Of a stretch of 64,000 nt of DNA, positions 15,516 through 24,614 are shown piece after piece. The position numbers and the translations under genes are program-made. Numbering within the stretch: the stretch's first letter is position 1; each line of letters opens with the position of its first letter. The notes under the pieces are model-generated. The model saw only the letters and a list, made by a program, of their open reading frames with translations. It was not told the DNA's origin and searched no databases. This DNA comes from Gemmiger sp. An50 (lineage in GTDB: Bacteria > Bacillota > Clostridia > Oscillospirales > Ruminococcaceae), in assembly GCF_002161595.1 (NCBI RefSeq), contig NZ_NFID01000002.1:62001-126000 (forward strand). Reading direction: 5' to 3'.

Positions 15516-16370
15516 TTATTCGTAGATCATGCGGGGTGCTTTGCGCACGCTGATGCGCCAGGAAGTGCCGGTGCCGATGTTGTAAGCCCGGGCGAAGCTG
15601 CCCTGGTTGATGGCCACAGCCAGGTTGTCCAGGCTGTTCACATACAGCAGAGGCTCACCTACGTACACATCCGCAAAGCTCTTGGCGTATACCATAATGT
15701 TTTTATACAGCACGCGGGTATCGTTGCTGATGGTGATCTCCACCCGCTGGCCGTGCTCAATGTTCAGCGCCGCGAACAGAGTGCGGGGGATGTTGGTCCA
15801 CAGGCTGCCGAAACGAACGTCCAGCACGTCGATGGTGCCGCTCACCACATCGCCGTCCAATACGGCATCCACCACCGGGAGCTCCACAATGCTGGCCGGA
15901 TCGATGGCCGGGCCCACCTCTTCCCAGCGGATCACGCCGGAAGCCAGCCGCGCGCCGGTGAAGGCGTAGATGTCACGGCCATGGAAGGTGTAGCTCTCGC
16001 CGGAATTGGGCAGGCGGTTGACGATCTCGTCGATCACACGGGCCTCCACAATGCCGCTCATCCGCTTGATGTGGGTCAGGGTGCCGTTGTCCGGGGTGAC
16101 GATGTAATGCCCGCCGCTGGTCTTGGCAACAATGCTGCGCCGGTCGCTGCCCACGCCCGGGTCCACCACGCTTACGAATACGCTGCCCTCAGGCCAGTAC
16201 TGCACCGTCTGGATCAGCCGGTAGCTGGCTTCCCAGATATCATACTGGGGAATGTCATGGGTCAGATCATATACGCGCAGGCTGTCGCACACGCCCTCGG
16301 CCACGCCGTACATGGCGCTCACCGCGCCGTCTGCCAGGCCGAAGTCGGATTGCAGGATCAAGGGTTTCAT
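15516..16370 (-). CDS. S-adenosyl-L-methionine hydrolase (adenosine-forming), DUF62/SAM hydroxide adenosyltransferase
   Basis: 284 residues, the family's normal length (PF01887 and its C-terminal domain). Known members split SAM to adenosine and L-methionine with an activated water held by a conserved Asp-Arg-His set. Visible are LQSDFGLADGAVSAMYGV (6-23), DLTHDIPQYD, VVDPGVGSDRRSI (about 69-81), TPDNGTLTHI (about 92-101) and TFHGRDIYAFTGARLASG (about 128-145). The C-terminal domain starts near 165. It is first in a two-gene unit with the UPF0397 S component, behind a strong promoter. Confidence 0.92.
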   Translation of the reverse strand: MKPLILQSDFGLADGAVSAMYGVAEGVCDSLRVYDLTHDIPQYDIWEASYRLIQTVQYWPEGSVFVSVVDPGVGSDRRSIVAKTSGGHYIVTPDNGTLTHIKRMSGIVEARVIDEIVNRLPNSGESYTFHGRDIYAFTGARLASGVIRWEEVGPAIDPASIVELPVVDAVLDGDVVSGTIDVLDVRFGSLWTNIPRTLFAALNIEHGQRVEITISNDTRVLYKNIMVYAKSFADVYVGEPLLYVNSLDNLAVAINQGSFARAYNIGTGTSWRISVRKAPRMIYE

Positions 16371-16460
16371 GGGTCAATTCGCTCCTTTGCCAATGGGATC
16401 GCCCCGTACCGTGCGCGGCTTTTCCGGCCGCAACCAGGGGCGGTAAAAACAACAACTTTT

Positions 16461-16489
16461 ATTATAGGCATCGCGGGGCGTTCCGTCAA
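16461..16489 (-). promoter_or_regulatory. Promoter of the SAM hydrolase/S-component unit
   Basis: TTGACG-N17-TATAAT on the minus strand, the best consensus match in this part of the window, about 90 bases upstream of the start. I looked for a SAM riboswitch in the leader and did not see one. Confidence 0.8.
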
Positions 16490-16570
16490 TATTTTCGGCG
16501 GCTTCTTTACTGTGAAATTCAGGGGCTGCTTCTGGATTTTCCAACTGCGAACCAATTCCCGAAAAACAGC

Positions 16571-16601
16571 AAAAAATCCCTGCCCGTTACGGGGCAGGGA
16601 T
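16571..16601 (-). terminator. Terminator of the S10-spc-alpha ribosomal cluster
   Basis: TCCCTGCCCCGTAACGGGCAGGGA on the minus strand folds into a 9-bp stem followed by six Ts, 12 bases past the rplQ stop. Confidence 0.93.
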
Positions 16602-16613
16602 CGCAGGCTTTGA

Positions 16614-16955
16614 TTAAACCAGCTCGATGATCGCCATCTCGGCGGCATCGCCGCGGCGGGCGCCGATCTTGATGATGCGGGTGTAGCCGCCGTTGCGGTC
16701 GGCGTACTTGGGGCCGTACTCATCGATGACTTTCTTGGCAACGGTCTCCTTGGTAATGTAGGAGAAGACCTGACGCTTGGAATGCAGATCTTCCTTCTTA
16801 CCCAGGGTCACCATCTTCTCCGCCATGGAACGAACTTCCTTGGCGCGGGTAACGGTGGTCTCGATTTTGCCGTTTTCAAACAGGTAGGTGACCATAGCGC
16901 GCAGCATAGCGTTGCGGTGATCGCTGGTCCGGCCGAGTTTTCTGGTACCGGGCAT
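16614..16955 (-). CDS. rplQ: 50S ribosomal protein L17
   Basis: 113 residues. It begins with the typical [20 protein letters not shown] (7-26) and ends with the family's [15 protein letters not shown], and binds 23S rRNA near the exit tunnel. It is the last gene of the cluster, 23 bp after rpoA, with the operon terminator directly behind. Confidence 0.97.
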   Translation of the reverse strand: MPGTRKLGRTSDHRNAMLRAMVTYLFENGKIETTVTRAKEVRSMAEKMVTLGKKEDLHSKRQVFSYITKETVAKKVIDEYGPKYADRNGGYTRIIKIGARRGDAAEMAIIELV

Positions 16956-16978
16956 CCCGTTTCACTCCTTTGCAGTAA

Positions 16979-17935
16979 TTACTCGTCGTCTTTGGTAAGT
17001 GTGAAGCCCAGGGAGTCCAGCTTTGCCATGACTTCTTCCAGGCTTTTGCGGCCGAGGTTCCGAACTTTCATCATTTCGTCCTCGGACTTGTTGATCAAGT
17101 CTTCCACGGTGTTGATGCCGGCACGCTTCAGGCAATTGAAGGAGCGCACGCTCAGATCCAGCTCTTCGATGGTCATCTCCAGAGCCTTCTCCTTGCCCTT
17201 ATCGTCCTTCTCCACCATGATCTCAGCGCCCATGGCCTCTTCCGACAGGTTGACAAACAGGTTCAGGTGCTCGGTCAGCACGCGGGCCGCCAGGCTAACA
17301 GCCTCTTTGGCGTTGATGGTGCCGTCGGTCCAAACTTCCAGAGTCAGCTTGTCATAGTCGGTGATCTGGCCAACGCGGGTGTTTTCCACCGTGTAGTTGA
17401 CTTTCAGAACGGGGGTGTAGATGCTGTCGATGGGCAGAACATTCAGGTCGTTCTTTTCCAGCACAGCCTGCTTGTTACGCTCTGCCGGCACATAACCGCG
17501 GCCCTTGTCGAAGGTCAGCTCCATTACGAGCTTGCCGTTCTCTTCCAGGGTGGCGATGTGCCATTCGGGGTTGAGCACCTCGATCTCATCGCTGGGCTTG
17601 ATGCTGCCAGCAGTAACCTCCCCCTCACCGGACGCCTCGATGCGCACGGTGACAGGTCCGTCGGCGTAGAGCTTGGCGGCGATGCCCTTCAGGTTCAGCA
17701 CGATCTCGGTCACGTCTTCTTTCACGCCGGGAATGGTGCTGAACTCGTGGACTACGCCATCGATCTTTACGCTGGTGACGGCAACGCCGGGAAGCGACGA
17801 AAGCAGGACACGCCGTAAGCTATTGCCCAAGGTGGTACCAAAACCGCGCTCCAGAGGCTCAACGACGAACTTGCCGTAGCGGCCGTCCGGAGACAGGCTG
17901 GTGGTATCGATTCTGGGGCGTTCAATCTCCATCAT
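16979..17935 (-). CDS. rpoA: DNA-directed RNA polymerase subunit alpha
   Basis: 318 residues. The N-terminal dimerisation domain has [20 protein letters not shown] (23-42) and [23 protein letters not shown]. The C-terminal domain that contacts upstream promoter DNA and activators is at about 245-310 ([32 protein letters not shown]). Two ATG codons are adjacent (17935 and 17932); the first is seven bases behind GGAGGG. It sits between rpsD and rplQ as in other Firmicutes. Confidence 0.98.
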   Translation of the reverse strand: MMEIERPRIDTTSLSPDGRYGKFVVEPLERGFGTTLGNSLRRVLLSSLPGVAVTSVKIDGVVHEFSTIPGVKEDVTEIVLNLKGIAAKLYADGPVTVRIEASGEGEVTAGSIKPSDEIEVLNPEWHIATLEENGKLVMELTFDKGRGYVPAERNKQAVLEKNDLNVLPIDSIYTPVLKVNYTVENTRVGQITDYDKLTLEVWTDGTINAKEAVSLAARVLTEHLNLFVNLSEEAMGAEIMVEKDDKGKEKALEMTIEELDLSVRSFNCLKRAGINTVEDLINKSEDEMMKVRNLGRKSLEEVMAKLDSLGFTLTKDDE

Positions 17936-18014
17936 AGTAAAACCCTCCTTGGTGGGCCGGCCAAAACGCGTTTGGCCGGCCTTTGTTGTTCGCTTTCCCT
18001 ATGCGCTGAGCTTA

Positions 18015-18617
18015 TTACTTGGAGTACAACTCAACGATCAGGTGTTCCTCAACCGGCAGGTCGATATTCTCGCGAACGGGCAGCTTGGTAACAGTGCCCT
18101 TCAGAGAGTTCTTCTCACGATCCAGCCACTGGGGCAGGGCAACCACGGGGGCGTCCTCGCCGGTCAGCTTGCTGAACTTCACGGAAGAGCGGCTGGCGGA
18201 GGCAACCTCCACCACGTCGCCAGCCTTCACCAGGTAAGAAGGAATGTTAACCTTCTTGCCGTTCACGGTGAAGTGAGCGTGGCTCACCAGCTGACGAGCC
18301 TCACGACGGGTAGCGGCGAAGCCCAGGCGGTACACCACGTTGTCCAGACGGCGCTCTACCAGAACCAGCAGGTTCTCACCGGTCTTGCCGGGCATGCGGC
18401 TGGCCTTCTCGTAGTAGGAACGGAACTGACGCTCCATGATGCCGTAGACGAACTTGACCTTCTGCTTTTCGGCCAACTGAAGAGCGTACTCACTCTTCTT
18501 CTTTCTCATCTGGCCGCCAGGATTGCGATTGGTGTTCTTCTTCGCATAACCCATAACAGCAGGAGAAATGCCCAGAGCGCGGCAGCGCTTTGCGATAGGC
18601 TGCATATTCTTAGCCAT
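18015..18617 (-). CDS. rpsD: 30S ribosomal protein S4
   Basis: 200 residues. S4 starts 16S rRNA body assembly and helps form the mRNA entry site. The S4 RNA-binding domain is at about 92-155 ([40 protein letters not shown]). It lacks the N-terminal zinc-finger cysteines of some S4 proteins (C- type). It lies between rpsK and rpoA as in the alpha operon of Firmicutes. Confidence 0.97.
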   Translation of the reverse strand: MAKNMQPIAKRCRALGISPAVMGYAKKNTNRNPGGQMRKKKSEYALQLAEKQKVKFVYGIMERQFRSYYEKASRMPGKTGENLLVLVERRLDNVVYRLGFAATRREARQLVSHAHFTVNGKKVNIPSYLVKAGDVVEVASASRSSVKFSKLTGEDAPVVALPQWLDREKNSLKGTVTKLPVRENIDLPVEEHLIVELYSK

Positions 18618-18638
18618 AACTGTAGTTTCTCCTTTCGA

Positions 18639-19046
18639 TCAAATGCGGCGGCGCTTCGGGGGACGGCAGCCGTTGTGGGGGATGGGGGTAACGTCTTTGA
18701 TCATGTTGACTTCCAGACCGGTGGCCTGCAGGGCACGGATGGCAGCCTCACGGCCAGCGCCGGGGCCCTTCACGTACACTTCAACAGTCTTCATGCCATG
18801 CTCCATAGCGGCCTTCGCTGCGGTCTCGGCAGCGGACTGGGCAGCAAACGGAGTGCTCTTACGGGAACCGCGGAAGTTCAGACCGCCAGAGCTGGCCCAA
18901 GAAACGGTGTTGCCCTGAGTATCCGTAATGGTAACAATGGTATTGTTAAAGGTACTCTGGATGTGAGCAGCGCCGCGCTCAATGTTCTTGCGCTCGCGCC
19001 GCTTGGTGCGGACGGCGCCCTTTTTAGCAGCAGCTTTGATTGCCAT
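18639..19046 (-). CDS. rpsK: 30S ribosomal protein S11
   Basis: 135 residues, a platform protein of the small subunit. Hallmarks are [20 protein letters not shown] (about 27-46), [19 protein letters not shown] and the C-terminal [11 protein letters not shown]. The N-terminus is a short Lys/Arg-rich stretch, as usual. Confidence 0.97.
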   Translation of the reverse strand: MAIKAAAKKGAVRTKRRERKNIERGAAHIQSTFNNTIVTITDTQGNTVSWASSGGLNFRGSRKSTPFAAQSAAETAAKAAMEHGMKTVEVYVKGPGAGREAAIRALQATGLEVNMIKDVTPIPHNGCRPPKRRRI

Positions 19047-19061
19047 TTCTCTTGCTCCTCC

Positions 19062-19433
19062 TTACTTCTTCTTGTTCGCCACAGTGCGCTTGGGACCTTT
19101 GCGGGTACGGGCATTGGTCTTGGTGCGCTGACCATGAACGGGCAGGCCCTTACGATGGCGGACACCGCGGTAGCACTGGACTTCCACCAGACGCTTGATG
19201 TCCAGCGCAACGTTACGGCGCAGGTCACCTTCCACGATGATGTTGTTCTTGTCCAGATACTCACGGATCAGGCCCTCTTCCTCAGCGGTCAGGTCCTTAA
19301 CGCGGGTGTCGGGATTGATACCGGTACCAGCCAGGATCTGCTTAGCAGTGCTGGGACCAATGCCATAGATATAAGTCAGGCCTACTTCAACGCGCTTCTC
19401 GCGGGGCAGGTCAACGCCGGCAATACGTGCCAT
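19062..19433 (-). CDS. rpsM: 30S ribosomal protein S13
   Basis: 123 residues. S13 sits in the head of the small subunit and touches the P-site tRNA through its basic tail. It starts [20 protein letters not shown] and has [12 protein letters not shown] and [20 protein letters not shown], then a Lys-rich C-terminus ([14 protein letters not shown]). It begins the alpha part of the cluster after rpmJ. Confidence 0.97.
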   Translation of the reverse strand: MARIAGVDLPREKRVEVGLTYIYGIGPSTAKQILAGTGINPDTRVKDLTAEEEGLIREYLDKNNIIVEGDLRRNVALDIKRLVEVQCYRGVRHRKGLPVHGQRTKTNARTRKGPKRTVANKKK

Positions 19434-19527
19434 AGTTTAAAAACCTCCTAAATTAACATCCCATGTCCATGTCGGGGGCTGCGCCGGGAATCTACGCACT
19501 TGCCCCCCTAGCGTTTTGGGCTTTAAA

Positions 19528-19641
19528 TCAGCCCTGGCGCTGCTTGTGCTTGGGGTTTTCGCAGATGACCATCACGCGGCCTTTGCGCTTGATGACCTTG
19601 CATTTTTCGCAGATGGGTTTCACGGAAGGTTTAACCTTCAT
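19528..19641 (-). CDS. rpmJ: 50S ribosomal protein L36
   Basis: 37 residues, read directly on the minus strand: [20 protein letters not shown] then [17 protein letters not shown] and TGA. The zinc-binding C-x2-C...C...H set (C11, C14, C27, H32) is complete, so this is the zinc form. GGAGG lies upstream of the ATG. It sits between infA and rpsM as expected. Confidence 0.96.
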   Translation of the reverse strand: MKVKPSVKPICEKCKVIKRKGRVMVICENPKHKQRQG

Positions 19642-19674
19642 GATGATGAACCTCCTTTTGACTCAAGGACGCTC

Positions 19675-19893
19675 TTACTTGGAGCGCCAGGTGATGCGGC
19701 CCTTGGTAAGATCATAGGGCGACATTTCCAGTGTTACTTTATCGCCGGGCAGGATGCGGATGAAGTTGGTCCGCAGTTTGCCGGAGATGTGTGCCAGCAA
19801 CCGATGGCCGTTTGCCAGCTCCACCCGGAAGGTGGCATTGGGCAGGGCCTCTACGACCGTACCCTCTACTTCGATTACGTCTTCTTTAGACAA
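19675..19893 (-). CDS. infA: Translation initiation factor IF-1
   Basis: 72 residues, an S1-type OB fold that blocks the A site during initiation. The sequence [20 protein letters not shown] and RITWRSK at the end are characteristic. The start is a TTG, with GAGGAGGG six bases upstream; no ATG or GTG fits. It lies between the KOW gene and rpmJ. Confidence 0.97.
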   Translation of the reverse strand: MSKEDVIEVEGTVVEALPNATFRVELANGHRLLAHISGKLRTNFIRILPGDKVTLEMSPYDLTKGRITWRSK

Positions 19894-19913
19894 GCTCTTC
19901 CCTCCTCGTGAGT

Positions 19914-20165
19914 TTACATGGGGTGATCAGCGTCATAGGCGCGGATCGCCTCACTGAGCTGTGTGTCGTCTGCGAGAATCTCTTCCCGCAGGACGGTGGC
20001 GGTGGGGGCCACATGCCTTATCTTTTTGGCCTTCGGCCGGCTTACTTTGCGCAGACTGCCGTCTGCGAGAGAAAGCATCTGGCCTTCCACGGCCATTACC
20101 GCAAAGGTGCGGGTCTTGTCGCGCCCGGCAAGGGATCGAACGAGCTGACCTTTTACAAAGTCCAT
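19914..20165 (-). CDS. KOW-domain RNA-binding protein (L14E/L6E/L27E-like)
   Basis: 83 residues. The start [20 protein letters not shown] is a KOW motif like that of the archaeal/eukaryotic L14E family, followed by a middle segment rich in Lys/Arg ([14 protein letters not shown]). Genes of this type sit between map and infA in many Clostridia; their role is not established, though ribosome or RNA binding is likely. It overlaps the map stop by 13 bp. Confidence 0.85.
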   Translation of the reverse strand: MDFVKGQLVRSLAGRDKTRTFAVMAVEGQMLSLADGSLRKVSRPKAKKIRHVAPTATVLREEILADDTQLSEAIRAYDADHPM

Positions 20166-20926
20166 CCCGGTCCCTCCCAGTCCTTTGTCAAGACGACCGG
20201 CCCTGCGGAGGTAATGGCGATCGAGTGCTCAAAGTGGGCAGAAAGACCGCCGTCCGCCGTTTTTACCGTCCATCCATCGGATTGTGTTGCCACTGAATAG
20301 TGTTTTTGGTTGACCATGGGCTCAATGGCCAGGGTCATGCCGCTGACCAGCCGGGGGCCGCGCCCGGGTTTGCCGTAGTTCGGCACCTCGGGGTCCTCGT
20401 GGAGCTCTTTGCCCACGCCGTGGCCCACAAAGCTGCGCACCACCGAAAACCCATGTTCCTCAACATAGGTCTGCACGGCGTTGCTGATGTCGCCGATGCG
20501 GGCGCCGCACACCGCGGCACGAATGCCTCTGTGCAGCGACTCGCGGGTCACATCCAGCAACCGCTGGGCTTCCAGGTCCAGCTTGCCGCACCCGAAGGTG
20601 CAGGCATTGTCGCCGTTGAAGCCGCCCCAGGCAGCGCCTGTGTCGATGCTGACGATATCGCCGGGCCGGATCACCTTCTTTTTGGAAGGAATACCGTGGA
20701 TCACCTCGTCGTTGACGCTGATGCACGCGGTGCCCGGGAAACCGTAAAGGCCTTTGAAGTTGGGCTTTGCACCCTGCTTCACGATATAGTCATAAATAAT
20801 CTTGTCAATATCGGCGGTGGTAATACCAGCCTCGATCGACTCGCCCCCGAGCCGGAGGGCGGCGGCGCTGATTTCACAGGCTCGCCGCATGACCTCCAAC
20901 TCTTTGGCATTTTTGATCTGGATCAC
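20153..20926 (-). CDS. map: Type I methionine aminopeptidase
   Basis: About 257 residues. It removes the N-terminal Met from new proteins. The five metal ligands are visible: Asp in SIDTGAAWGGFNGD (two Asp), His in VGHGVGKELHEDP, Glu in AIEPMV and Glu in EHSIA. The start is uncertain: a GTG at 20935 lies only two bases from GGAGG, so I prefer the GTG at 20926 (VIQIKNAKEL), 11 bases away; the first would add three residues and overlap adk by one codon. Confidence 0.95.
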   Translation of the reverse strand: MIQIKNAKELEVMRRACEISAAALRLGGESIEAGITTADIDKIIYDYIVKQGAKPNFKGLYGFPGTACISVNDEVIHGIPSKKKVIRPGDIVSIDTGAAWGGFNGDNACTFGCGKLDLEAQRLLDVTRESLHRGIRAAVCGARIGDISNAVQTYVEEHGFSVVRSFVGHGVGKELHEDPEVPNYGKPGRGPRLVSGMTLAIEPMVNQKHYSVATQSDGWTVKTADGGLSAHFEHSIAITSAGPVVLTKDWEGPGWTL

Positions 20927-20931
20927 GATGC

Positions 20932-21564
20932 TCACGCCTCCAGTGCTTTCAGCAGCAGTTCGCTGGTGTCAGCAATGCTTTCATGACCTTCTACCACCAC
21001 CAGCTTGCCGCGTTCACGGTAGAACGCGATCAGCGGCTCGGTGAGCTCGTGATAGGCCTTCAGGCGGCCCTTCACGGTTTCGGGAGCGTCGTCCTTGCGG
21101 ATGATCAGCGCGCCGCCGCAGCGATCGCACCGGTCAGGCTCCCGGCTGGGTTTGTTTTCCACGTGGTAGGACGCACCGCAGGCCGAGCATACGCGGCGGC
21201 CGGCGAGGCGATGAATGATGATCTCGTCCGCCACTTCCAGGTCAACCACCTTGTCGATGACCACGCCCATCTGCTCCAGCGCCTCAGCCTGGGCCACCGT
21301 GCGGGGCACGCCGTCCAGAATGAAGCCATTGGCGCAGTCCGGCTCGGCCAGACGTTCCTTGATGATGCCAATGATGACGGAATCAGGGACAAGCGCGCCT
21401 TTGTCGATAAACTCCTGAGCCTTCAGCCCCATCTCGGTGCCGTTTTTGACCGCGGCACGCAGGATGTTACCGGTGCTCACAGCGGGGATCTTCAGCTTGT
21501 CGCAGATTACCTCCGCCTGAGTGCCTTTACCGGCTCCGGGAGCGCCTAACAGGATGATATTCAT
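20932..21564 (-). CDS. adk: Adenylate kinase (zinc-binding long form)
   Basis: 210 residues. It catalyses ATP + AMP = 2 ADP. The P-loop is GAPGAGKGTQAE (7-18). The LID has two Cys pairs (CSACG and CDRCGG, about 129-152), the structural zinc site found in Gram-positive enzymes. FILDGVPRTVAQAEAL is the AMP-binding region, with VP in place of the more usual FP. It lies between secY and map. Confidence 0.97.
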   Translation of the reverse strand: MNIILLGAPGAGKGTQAEVICDKLKIPAVSTGNILRAAVKNGTEMGLKAQEFIDKGALVPDSVIIGIIKERLAEPDCANGFILDGVPRTVAQAEALEQMGVVIDKVVDLEVADEIIIHRLAGRRVCSACGASYHVENKPSREPDRCDRCGGALIIRKDDAPETVKGRLKAYHELTEPLIAFYRERGKLVVVEGHESIADTSELLLKALEA

Positions 21565-21604
21565 ACCGGGTTGTCCCCTTTCTCATGGGTCATTGAAATT
21601 TTCA

Positions 21605-22900
21605 TTACTCTAAGAAGCCCTTGTGATGGCGCATCAGCATGTAGCTTTCCATGCTGCGGCCGGTATCCAGAGCCACGCCCACAACGATCAGCAGGCTGGT
21701 ACCGCCCAACTGGATGTTCATGCCGGCCACGTTGCCCAGGATGATGGGCATGACGGCGATAACACCCAGGAAGATCGCACCTACGAAGGTGATCTTGGAC
21801 AGGCACTTGGTGATGAAGTCGCTGGTGGGTTTGCCCGGGCGGATGCCGGGGATGGCACCGTTGTTCTTGCGCAGGTTGTTGGCAATCTCAACAGGGTTGT
21901 ACTGAATGGCCACATAGAAGTAGTTAAAGGCCAGGATCAGCAGCAGGTACAGCACAGCGTACAGCAGGCTGTTGTAGTTGAACACGCTGAAGAAGCCTTG
22001 CCAGATGGGGCTGTCCGTCTGGATAAAGCTGGCGATGGTGCCGGGGATGCTCAGCAGGGCGCTGGCGAAGATGATGGGCATAACGCCGCTCATGTTCACC
22101 TTCAGGGGGATGTGGCTGGACTGACCGCCATACATCTTACGGCCCACAACACGCTTTGCATACTGCACCGGGATGCGGCGCTCGGAGTTGGTCAGGATGA
22201 CCACGAACACGATAGCCGCCAGAGCCAGGACCAGAATCACCGGGATCAGGATGAAGTACTTGATCTCGCCGTTCATGGCGTTGGTGATCATGGTGCGGGC
22301 AGTGGTGATCACGTTGCCCCAGCGGGATACAATACCCGCGAAGATCAGCAGCGAGATGCCGTTGCCAATGCCCTTAAAGTCGATCTGCTCGCCCATCCAG
22401 GTGAGCAGCTGCGCACCGCCGGTGAAGCTGAACACGATAACCACAGCGGAGAAGATGCTCTCCCAGCCAGTGGTGTAGGCCAGCACGCCGGTGTAGCTGC
22501 GCAGAACCAGATAGTAGCCCACGCTCATCACCAGCGCGATGCCGGCGCCGGTGTAGCGGGTGATGCGGGTCAGCTTGCGCCGGCCCTCTTCGCCTTCCTT
22601 GCTCAGCCGCTCCAAAGCCGGGATGGCTACAGTCAGCAGCTGAATAATGATCGAGGCATTGATATAAGGAGTAACGCCCAACGCGAAAATCGCGCACTGC
22701 GACAAAGCGCCGCCGCTCATCATGTTCAGGTAGTCCAGCATGTTGCCGGTACCGCCCGCGAACAGCTGCAGCGCCTCCGGATTGATGTACGGCACAGTGA
22801 TGACGCAGCCAATCCGGAAGATCACAATCACCAGCAGGGTGAACAGAAGCTTTTTGCGCAGCTCAGGGATCTTCCACGCATTCCGGAACGTATCAAACAC
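21605..22900 (-). CDS. secY: Preprotein translocase subunit SecY
   Basis: 431 residues with ten membrane segments, the channel subunit of the Sec translocon. Hallmarks: FRIGCVITVPYINPEAL near 30, GGALSQCAIFALGVTPYINA with plug region (64-83), GIGNGISLLIFAGIV, RRIPVQYAKRVVG and a C-terminal tail ESYMLMRHHKGFLE. The start is GTG with GAGG nine bases upstream and begins two bases past the rplO stop. Confidence 0.97.
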   Translation of the reverse strand: MFDTFRNAWKIPELRKKLLFTLLVIVIFRIGCVITVPYINPEALQLFAGGTGNMLDYLNMMSGGALSQCAIFALGVTPYINASIIIQLLTVAIPALERLSKEGEEGRRKLTRITRYTGAGIALVMSVGYYLVLRSYTGVLAYTTGWESIFSAVVIVFSFTGGAQLLTWMGEQIDFKGIGNGISLLIFAGIVSRWGNVITTARTMITNAMNGEIKYFILIPVILVLALAAIVFVVILTNSERRIPVQYAKRVVGRKMYGGQSSHIPLKVNMSGVMPIIFASALLSIPGTIASFIQTDSPIWQGFFSVFNYNSLLYAVLYLLLILAFNYFYVAIQYNPVEIANNLRKNNGAIPGIRPGKPTSDFITKCLSKITFVGAIFLGVIAVMPIILGNVAGMNIQLGGTSLLIVVGVALDTGRSMESYMLMRHHKGFLE

Positions 22901-22901
22901 C

Positions 22902-23342
22902 TTAGATCACCTCGGCCTTTCCGCCTGCCTTTTCGATCTTCTCTTTAGCAGAAGCAGTGAAGGCGGCGGCCTGAACGGTCAGAGCCTTGGTCAGCTCGCC
23001 GTTGCCCAGGACCTTGATGCCGTCCAGAGACTTTTTGATGATACCAGCCTCTACCAGAGCCTTGGTATCCACTACGCTGCCGGCCTCGAACTTCGCTTCC
23101 AGGTCGCTGATCTTGACGTTGGCGTACTTGGTGGCAAAGATGTTGTTGAAACCGCGCTTGGGCAGACGACGCTGCAGGGGCATCTGGCCGCCTTCGAAAC
23201 CGGCCTTCTTGACGCCGGAGCGAGCTTTCTGACCCTTGTGGCCGTAGCCAGCGGTCTTGCCGTTGCCGCTGCCATGGCCGCGGCCCTTCCGCTTTGCAGC
23301 GGTGTTGGAGCCCTGAGCGGGCTGTAATTCATGAAGCTTCAA
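22902..23342 (-). CDS. rplO: 50S ribosomal protein L15
   Basis: 146 residues, starting with the invariant KLHELQPAQGS and the glycine-rich RKGRGHGSGNGKTAGYGHKG (23-42), and ending KEKIEKAGGKAEVI. It binds 23S rRNA late in assembly. The start is a TTG, with AGGAGG about nine bases upstream; the family always begins (M)KLHEL, so this rare start is well supported. Confidence 0.97.
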   Translation of the reverse strand: MKLHELQPAQGSNTAAKRKGRGHGSGNGKTAGYGHKGQKARSGVKKAGFEGGQMPLQRRLPKRGFNNIFATKYANVKISDLEAKFEAGSVVDTKALVEAGIIKKSLDGIKVLGNGELTKALTVQAAAFTASAKEKIEKAGGKAEVI

Positions 23343-23362
23343 TTGCTTGCACCTCCTTGCTG

Positions 23363-23710
23363 TTACGCTTTGGTCACCGCTACCATGTGGCTGATCTTGG
23401 CGATCTTGCCGTTGGTCTGGGCGTTGTCGGGCTGAACGGTCACGTCGCCGATCTTCTTCAGACCCAGGCTCAGAGCGGTAGCGATCTGCTTCTCGCTGCG
23501 GCCGGACAGGCTGCGAACCAGCTTGACGGTAACAGTAGCAGCAGCGGCAGCCTTCTTGGAGGCAGCCTTCTTAGCGGGAGCCTTTTCACCCTCAGCCTTC
23601 TTGGCAGCGGGCTTCTTGGCGGTGGTGGTCTTCTTAGCCGCAGTCTTCTTGGCTGCAGGCTTCTTCTCAGCAGCCTCGGTGGCTACTACCTTCTTCTCGG
23701 TCTCTGCCAT
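23363..23710 (-). CDS. rpmD: 50S ribosomal protein L30 with a Lys/Ala-rich N-terminal extension
   Basis: 115 residues, about twice the usual 60. Residues about 58-115 are a normal L30: TVTVKLVRSLSGRSEKQIAT, ALSLGLKKIGDV and ISHMVAVTKA. Residues 1-57 are low-complexity KKPAAKKTAAKK-type repeats like histone H1 tails. The first ATG has GGAGG eleven bases upstream and no site precedes the domain itself, so the extension is translated. It probably lies on the ribosome surface and binds rRNA (inference). Order rpsE-rpmD-rplO is normal. Confidence 0.94.
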   Translation of the reverse strand: MAETEKKVVATEAAEKKPAAKKTAAKKTTTAKKPAAKKAEGEKAPAKKAASKKAAAAATVTVKLVRSLSGRSEKQIATALSLGLKKIGDVTVQPDNAQTNGKIAKISHMVAVTKA

Positions 23711-23724
23711 GGTTGACTGCCTCC

Positions 23725-24225
23725 TTAACCTAAGATTTCCTTCACGGTCTTACCGCGCTTGGCAGCAACTTCCTCAGCGCTTACCAGACGGCACAGACCT
23801 TCGAAAGTGGCGGTAACCACGTTGCAGGGGTTGTTGGAACGCAGGCACTTGGTACGGATGTCCTTAATGCCGGCAACTTCCAGAACCGCACGCACGGGGC
23901 CGCCGGCGATAACACCGGTACCGGGAGCGGCGGGACGCATCAGGATGCGGCCGGCGCCGAACTCGCCCACGATCTCGTGAGGAATGGTGGTGCCCTTCAG
24001 GGCGATGGTGTGCATGTTCTTCTTAGCGTCCTCGATGCCCTTGCGGATCGCCTCGGGAACCTCGCCAGCCTTACCCAGGCCAAAACCGATGGTGCCCTTG
24101 CCGTCGCCAACGACTACCAGAGCGCTGAACTTGAAGATACGGCCGCCCTTAACGGTTTTGGATACGCGGTTGATCGCAACAACCTTTTCCAGCATTTCAC
24201 TGCCGGTCTCGTTATTTCTCTGCAT
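23725..24225 (-). CDS. rpsE: 30S ribosomal protein S5
   Basis: 166 residues. S5 helps decoding accuracy and lines the mRNA entry. It has [20 protein letters not shown] (12-31), [20 protein letters not shown] and the C-terminal domain [20 protein letters not shown]. It lies 11 bp downstream of rplR. Confidence 0.97.
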   Translation of the reverse strand: MQRNNETGSEMLEKVVAINRVSKTVKGGRIFKFSALVVVGDGKGTIGFGLGKAGEVPEAIRKGIEDAKKNMHTIALKGTTIPHEIVGEFGAGRILMRPAAPGTGVIAGGPVRAVLEVAGIKDIRTKCLRSNNPCNVVTATFEGLCRLVSAEEVAAKRGKTVKEILG

Positions 24226-24236
24226 GTGTATCCTCC

Positions 24237-24596
24237 TTACAGCTCCAGGCCGCCCTCGCGAGCGCCCTCAGCCAAAGCTTTTACGCGGCCGTGATATACA
24301 AAGCCACCGCGGTCGAATACTACGACCTTGATGCCCTTCTCCAGAGCCTTCTCGGCGATCATCTTGCCAACCTTGTTAGCAGCCTCGATGTTGCCGCCGA
24401 AGCCCTCAAAACCCTTCTCCATAGTGGAAGCGCTGCACAGGGTCACGCCGGCAACGTCATCAATGATCTGGGCATAGATGTGCTTGGAGGAGCGGAATAC
24501 ATCCAGACGGGGGCGCTCAGCGGTGCCGCTGATCTTACCGCGCACGCGGCGGTGACGACGAAGACGAGCTTCGTTCTTGTCAGGCTTATTAACCAT
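24237..24596 (-). CDS. rplR: 50S ribosomal protein L18
   Basis: 119 residues, a 5S rRNA-binding protein. [20 protein letters not shown] (11-30), [17 protein letters not shown] and [20 protein letters not shown] are typical. It lies between rplF and rpsE. Confidence 0.97.
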   Translation of the reverse strand: MVNKPDKNEARLRRHRRVRGKISGTAERPRLDVFRSSKHIYAQIIDDVAGVTLCSASTMEKGFEGFGGNIEAANKVGKMIAEKALEKGIKVVVFDRGGFVYHGRVKALAEGAREGGLEL

Positions 24597-24614
24597 TGTC
24601 TTTCACTCCTTACC

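Noticed and set aside
16371-16500. SAM riboswitch before the SAM hydrolase gene
   Set aside because: The leader shows only a promoter and a GC-rich stem; no SAM-I or SMK core could be recognised.
14862-16613. 583-codon plus-strand frame opposite the SAM hydrolase and S component
   Set aside because: Both minus-strand genes are recognised family members with ribosome binding sites.
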